Of a DNA stretch of 45,111 nucleotides, positions 42,422 to 45,111 are shown in pieces. The stretch comes from CAZLYX01 sp964563885. GTDB taxonomy: Bacteria > Pseudomonadota > Gammaproteobacteria > Burkholderiales > Neisseriaceae. Each line of letters opens with the position of its first letter. Position 1 is the stretch's first letter. Made by a program: the position numbers and the translations under genes. The notes beneath the pieces are model-generated. The model was not told where the DNA came from. It did not search any database and saw only the letters and a list, made by a program, of their open reading frames with translations. The stretch is from positions 1 to 45,111 of the forward strand of contig CAZLYX010000011.1 in the NCBI GenBank assembly GCA_964563885.1. Direction: 5' to 3'.

Positions 42422-43216
42422 ATGAAAAACCCTAAAATTGTATTTTTTGACATCGATGACACTCTTTATCGTAAAGAAACCGATGTATTACGCCCTTCTG
42501 TTACTACAGCGCTCTTTGAGCTAAAACAACGCAACATAATCACCGCCATTGCCACTGGTCGAACCTTATGTGCGTTACCTAAAAAAATCAGCCAACTTAT
42601 TGAAGAAGTCGGCATTGATTTATTGGTAACGATTAATGGTCAATACAACGTTTATCGGGGTGAGCCACTGCAATCATACTCAATGCCAAAAATAGACATC
42701 GAGCGCATCTGCACATTTTTCGATAAGCATTCAATTGGCTATGGATTTGTAACACCTGAGCACATTGTCGCTTCACATGACTCCCTACCAATTCACAGCT
42801 CACTTCAAAAAATTTTACCCGACTACATTATCGATAAGCAGTATTTTCATCATCATAAAGTTTATCAAATGTTGGCTTTTTATGAGCGTGATCAAGATCA
42901 ATTTATCGCCCAAGCTCCGGAGCTGGGCGGTTATAAGGCCATACGTTGGCATCAAAAATCTGTTGATCTACTGACCAAAGAAGGCTCAAAAGCACGTGGC
43001 ATAAACCACGCTATTCAAACTTTAGGTATTAATATGAAAGATGTTATGGCTTTTGGTGACGGGCTTAACGATTTGGAAATGATGCAGGCAGTTGGTTTTA
43101 GTGTCGCCATGGGCAACGGACATCCACAAACAAAAGCCCTGGCTGATTACATTTGCCCCTCTGTTGAAGAAGATGGTGTACTAAAGGGCTTAAAAGCTTT
43201 AGGTGTGATTGCTTGA
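42422..43216 (+). CDS. HAD-superfamily hydrolase, Cof-type (IIB)
   Basis: A cytosolic phosphatase of 264 residues, probably acting on a sugar phosphate or nucleotide. All four HAD motifs are present: FFDIDDTLYRKE (nucleophile and acid Asp), ATGRTL, a Lys in VDLLTKEGSKARG, and VMAFGDGLNDLEMM. The cap between motifs II and III (~80-190) is of C2B type. The final VEEDGVLKGLKALGV is characteristic of Cof/YbjI-like proteins. Substrate cannot be stated. A DUS follows its stop. Confidence 0.9.
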   Translation: MKNPKIVFFDIDDTLYRKETDVLRPSVTTALFELKQRNIITAIATGRTLCALPKKISQLIEEVGIDLLVTINGQYNVYRGEPLQSYSMPKIDIERICTFFDKHSIGYGFVTPEHIVASHDSLPIHSSLQKILPDYIIDKQYFHHHKVYQMLAFYERDQDQFIAQAPELGGYKAIRWHQKSVDLLTKEGSKARGINHAIQTLGINMKDVMAFGDGLNDLEMMQAVGFSVAMGNGHPQTKALADYICPSVEEDGVLKGLKALGVIA

Positions 43217-43222
43217 TTATAA

Positions 43223-43234
43223 AGGCTACCTGAA
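43223..43234 (+). repeat. DUS after the HAD gene
   Basis: Exact AGGCTACCTGAA, single, without a facing copy. Confidence 0.9.
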
Positions 43235-43384
43235 ACAACTTAATTCATATGCCAATAAACTAAATCTGAAATAGCAGTTGCTTGTCATTTGACAGTAAAA
43301 ATAAAATTTCTTCACAATAAGCACTACAAGAACTTATTTTTATTGTATATTCTATAGTAGCAAGGTTGCATTAGCACCTGCTGC

Positions 43385-43423
43385 TGGTTCCAGCCAAATT
43401 GGCCTTGTGCCGCATTGGAACCA
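43385..43423 (+). promoter_or_regulatory. Stem-loop in the pta leader
   Basis: TGGTTCCA (43385-43392) and TGGAACCA (43416-43423) form an 8-bp stem enclosing a second hairpin GCCAA/TTGGC (43393-43403). No T run follows, so it is not an intrinsic terminator. It lies 44 bases before the pta start. Confidence 0.5.
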
Positions 43424-43466
43424 AGCCTCACAATAATGACCAAAAACTGTTTATAAAGGATGAATT

Positions 43467-44978
43467 ATGGCTAATGTTTTAGTGGTTCCCGTCTGTCCAA
43501 ATGCTAATGGCCAAGCTGTTTCTGAAGCGCTGGCTGCCAGCTTATCTGATGCAACCGTATTCCGCGCTTTTGGTGATACTCATGAAGCTGAGAAATTATT
43601 AGCTGCTGGCAAAAGCGATGACTGGATGGATTTGCTGATGGGGCGTGTATCCAGTTTAGAATCTGAATGCGTGGTAATCAAAGGAATAAACCCTGATTCT
43701 GAACAAATTTATCTATGCAGCAAAAACGTTGAATTAGCATCTTCATTTAATGCACGAGTGGTATTCGCAGCCCATGTGCAAGACGACAACGTAGATTCAG
43801 TGGCTCGTCGACTCAATTTGGCCAAGCAAGCCTATGCACATAGCAACAATGAATTGGCTGGCTTTGTATTAGATGGCGCCAATGATGCCGCTGGTGCTTC
43901 GATTACAGTAGAAACTGGTCTTACATACTTAGGCAGCTCAGAATCTTTGCGCGATACCACTTCATTGTTCCAACAGCAAGCTGGCCAGATGTCACCAGCA
44001 AAGTTTCGTTTCAATATGATGGAAGCAGCTCGCTCTGCTAATAAACGCATTGTATTGCCAGAAGGCGCAGAACCGCGCACTGTGCAAGCTGCCGCAATTT
44101 GCCAAGAAAAAGGACTTGCCCGCTGCGTATTATTAGCAACTCGCGCTGAAGTTGAAGCCGTTGCTGCTGAAAAAGGCATTAAGCTACCTGAATCTTTAGA
44201 GATCATTGATCCCGCTAGCATCATTGAAGATTATGTTGCACCAATGGTTGAAATGCGTAAAAGCAAAGGTCTTACCCCCGATCAAGCGCGTGAGCAGCTA
44301 AAAGATACGGTGGTATTAGGCACGATGATGATGGCAGAAAACCATGTTGACGGCTTAGTATCTGGCGCGGTAAACACCACTGCCAACACCATCCGCCCTG
44401 CTCTACAATTGATTAAAACTGCACCTGGTGCAAGTTTAGTATCTAGCGTGTTTTTTATGTTATTGCCAGGCCAAGTATTGGTGTATGGTGATTGTGCTGT
44501 TAATCCAGAGCCAAATGCAGAAGAATTGGCTGAAATTGCAATTCAGTCTGCCGACTCAGCCGCCGCTTTTGGTATTGAGCCACGTGTAGCACTGATTTCA
44601 TACTCAACAGGCACTTCAGGCACCGGCCCTGCTGTAGAAAAAGTAGCGCAAGCTGTAGCCATTGCTCAACAAAAACGCCCTGATTTAATCATTGATGGCC
44701 CATTGCAATATGATGCAGCATCAGTTGAAAGCGTTGCTAAATCAAAAGCACCTAACAGCAAAGTGGCAGGCAAAGCAACCGTGTTTATTTTCCCAGACCT
44801 CAACACTGGTAACTGTACTTACAAAGCAGTGCAACGCAATGCCAACGTTCTAAGCGTAGGCCCAATGCTGCAAGGTTTAAACAAACCAGTGAACGATTTA
44901 TCGCGTGGCGCTTTAATCGAAGACATTGTTTACACCATTGCATTAACAGCTATTCAAGCGGTACAAATGGCTAAATAG
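43467..44978 (+). CDS. pta: Phosphate acetyltransferase
   Basis: Interconverts acetyl-CoA and acetyl phosphate, with AckA making or using acetate. The C-terminal ~330 residues are the catalytic PTA/PTB domain: FRFNMMEAARSANKRIVLPEGAEPRTVQAA, MMAENHVDGLVSGAVNTTANTIRPALQLI, SSVFFMLLP, YGDCAVNPEP, SYSTGTSGTGP, GPLQYDAA and FPDLNTGN. The N-terminal ~170 residues lack the P-loop and DRTGG domain of the ~714-residue E. coli enzyme, so the total is only 503. AAAGGATGAATT precedes ATG 43467. ackA is not adjacent. Confidence 0.94.
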   Translation: MANVLVVPVCPNANGQAVSEALAASLSDATVFRAFGDTHEAEKLLAAGKSDDWMDLLMGRVSSLESECVVIKGINPDSEQIYLCSKNVELASSFNARVVFAAHVQDDNVDSVARRLNLAKQAYAHSNNELAGFVLDGANDAAGASITVETGLTYLGSSESLRDTTSLFQQQAGQMSPAKFRFNMMEAARSANKRIVLPEGAEPRTVQAAAICQEKGLARCVLLATRAEVEAVAAEKGIKLPESLEIIDPASIIEDYVAPMVEMRKSKGLTPDQAREQLKDTVVLGTMMMAENHVDGLVSGAVNTTANTIRPALQLIKTAPGASLVSSVFFMLLPGQVLVYGDCAVNPEPNAEELAEIAIQSADSAAAFGIEPRVALISYSTGTSGTGPAVEKVAQAVAIAQQKRPDLIIDGPLQYDAASVESVAKSKAPNSKVAGKATVFIFPDLNTGNCTYKAVQRNANVLSVGPMLQGLNKPVNDLSRGALIEDIVYTIALTAIQAVQMAK

Positions 44979-44996
44979 GCTTTAGTTATTTTATCA

Positions 44997-45030
44997 AAAA
45001 GGCTACCTGAATTTTTTCAGGTAGCCTTTT
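44997..45030. terminator. pta terminator, inverted DUS pair
   Basis: AGGCTACCTGAA (45000-45011) and TTCAGGTAGCCT (45016-45027), A-rich before and T-rich after. Confidence 0.9.
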
Positions 45031-45111
45031 TATTATGAGTCATGACAATGCTTTACTCTATCAATTAAGTAAAACCAACAAACTGAGCACAAACTAAATT
45101 GCTGAAGATTA

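Noticed and set aside
2719..45030. The many inverted 12-mer pairs considered as a CRISPR array or mobile repeats
   Set aside because: They are dispersed, lie at gene ends, have variable spacing and match a known class of neisserial DNA uptake sequence.

Overview
This window looks like a low-GC member of the Neisseriaceae. The strongest evidence is the 12-mer AGGCTACCTGAA, which recurs dozens of times on both strands. It is a DNA uptake sequence (DUS); from memory this spelling is the Eikenella-type 'AG-eikDUS' dialect. Many copies form back-to-back inverted pairs that serve as intrinsic terminators. The gene content is also neisserial: a DUS-receptor-like pilin (comP), hisZ-purA, dsbA next to a SPOR protein, and rpsU-yqeY-dnaG-rpoD. 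Base composition is AT-rich, unlike Eikenella itself, so the genus is not settled (Snodgrassella, Alysiella, Kingella or Simonsiella relatives are possible).

Layout. (1) Positions 1-~1950 are foreign: visibly GC-richer, without DUS, and carrying one long minus-strand reading frame that runs off the left edge. It joins a BrxR/CapW-like WYL regulator to a RecQ-type helicase. The frame has its own promoter with a palindromic operator. It ends next to a piece resembling the 3' end of tmRNA (ssrA) plus its terminator, as expected of an island integrated into ssrA. (2) 1990-3018 is AT-rich and holds a small lipoprotein gene broken by one base in a poly-A tract. (3) 3019-15112 carries recB, a small membrane protein, a PerM-type permease, purM, a VOC protein, an Ala-rich lipoprotein, a SlyD-like FKBP, hisZ-purA and uppP. 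(4) 15308-22613 is a minus-strand series: SPOR protein and dsbA, ubiK-comM, a Nudix protein and a small hypothetical, then recO-pdxJ-acpS. (5) 22783-28996 has a sodium-dependent symporter and a macA-macB-outer-membrane-channel efflux operon. (6) 29456-30494 holds two tandem pilin genes, the second comP-like. (7) 30553-45111 is core housekeeping: clpX, pbpG, apt, gmk-rpoZ-spoT, rpsU-yqeY-dnaG-rpoD, a HAD phosphatase and pta.

How it works together. Most of the window is chromosomal core: nucleotide synthesis and salvage (purM, purA, apt, gmk), stringent response (spoT, rpoZ), replication and transcription initiation (dnaG, rpoD), repair (recB, recO), envelope (uppP, pbpG, dsbA, SPOR protein) and export (macAB). 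Natural transformation links several parts: the DUS repeats, the comP-like receptor that should read them, comM, and recB/recO. The candidate novel element is the WYL-helicase fusion at the island edge. Its regulator type is common at the head of phage-defence loci, but the rest of the island lies outside the window.

Two runs of exactly 100 N (16349-16448 and 21766-21865) are scaffold gaps of unknown true length.
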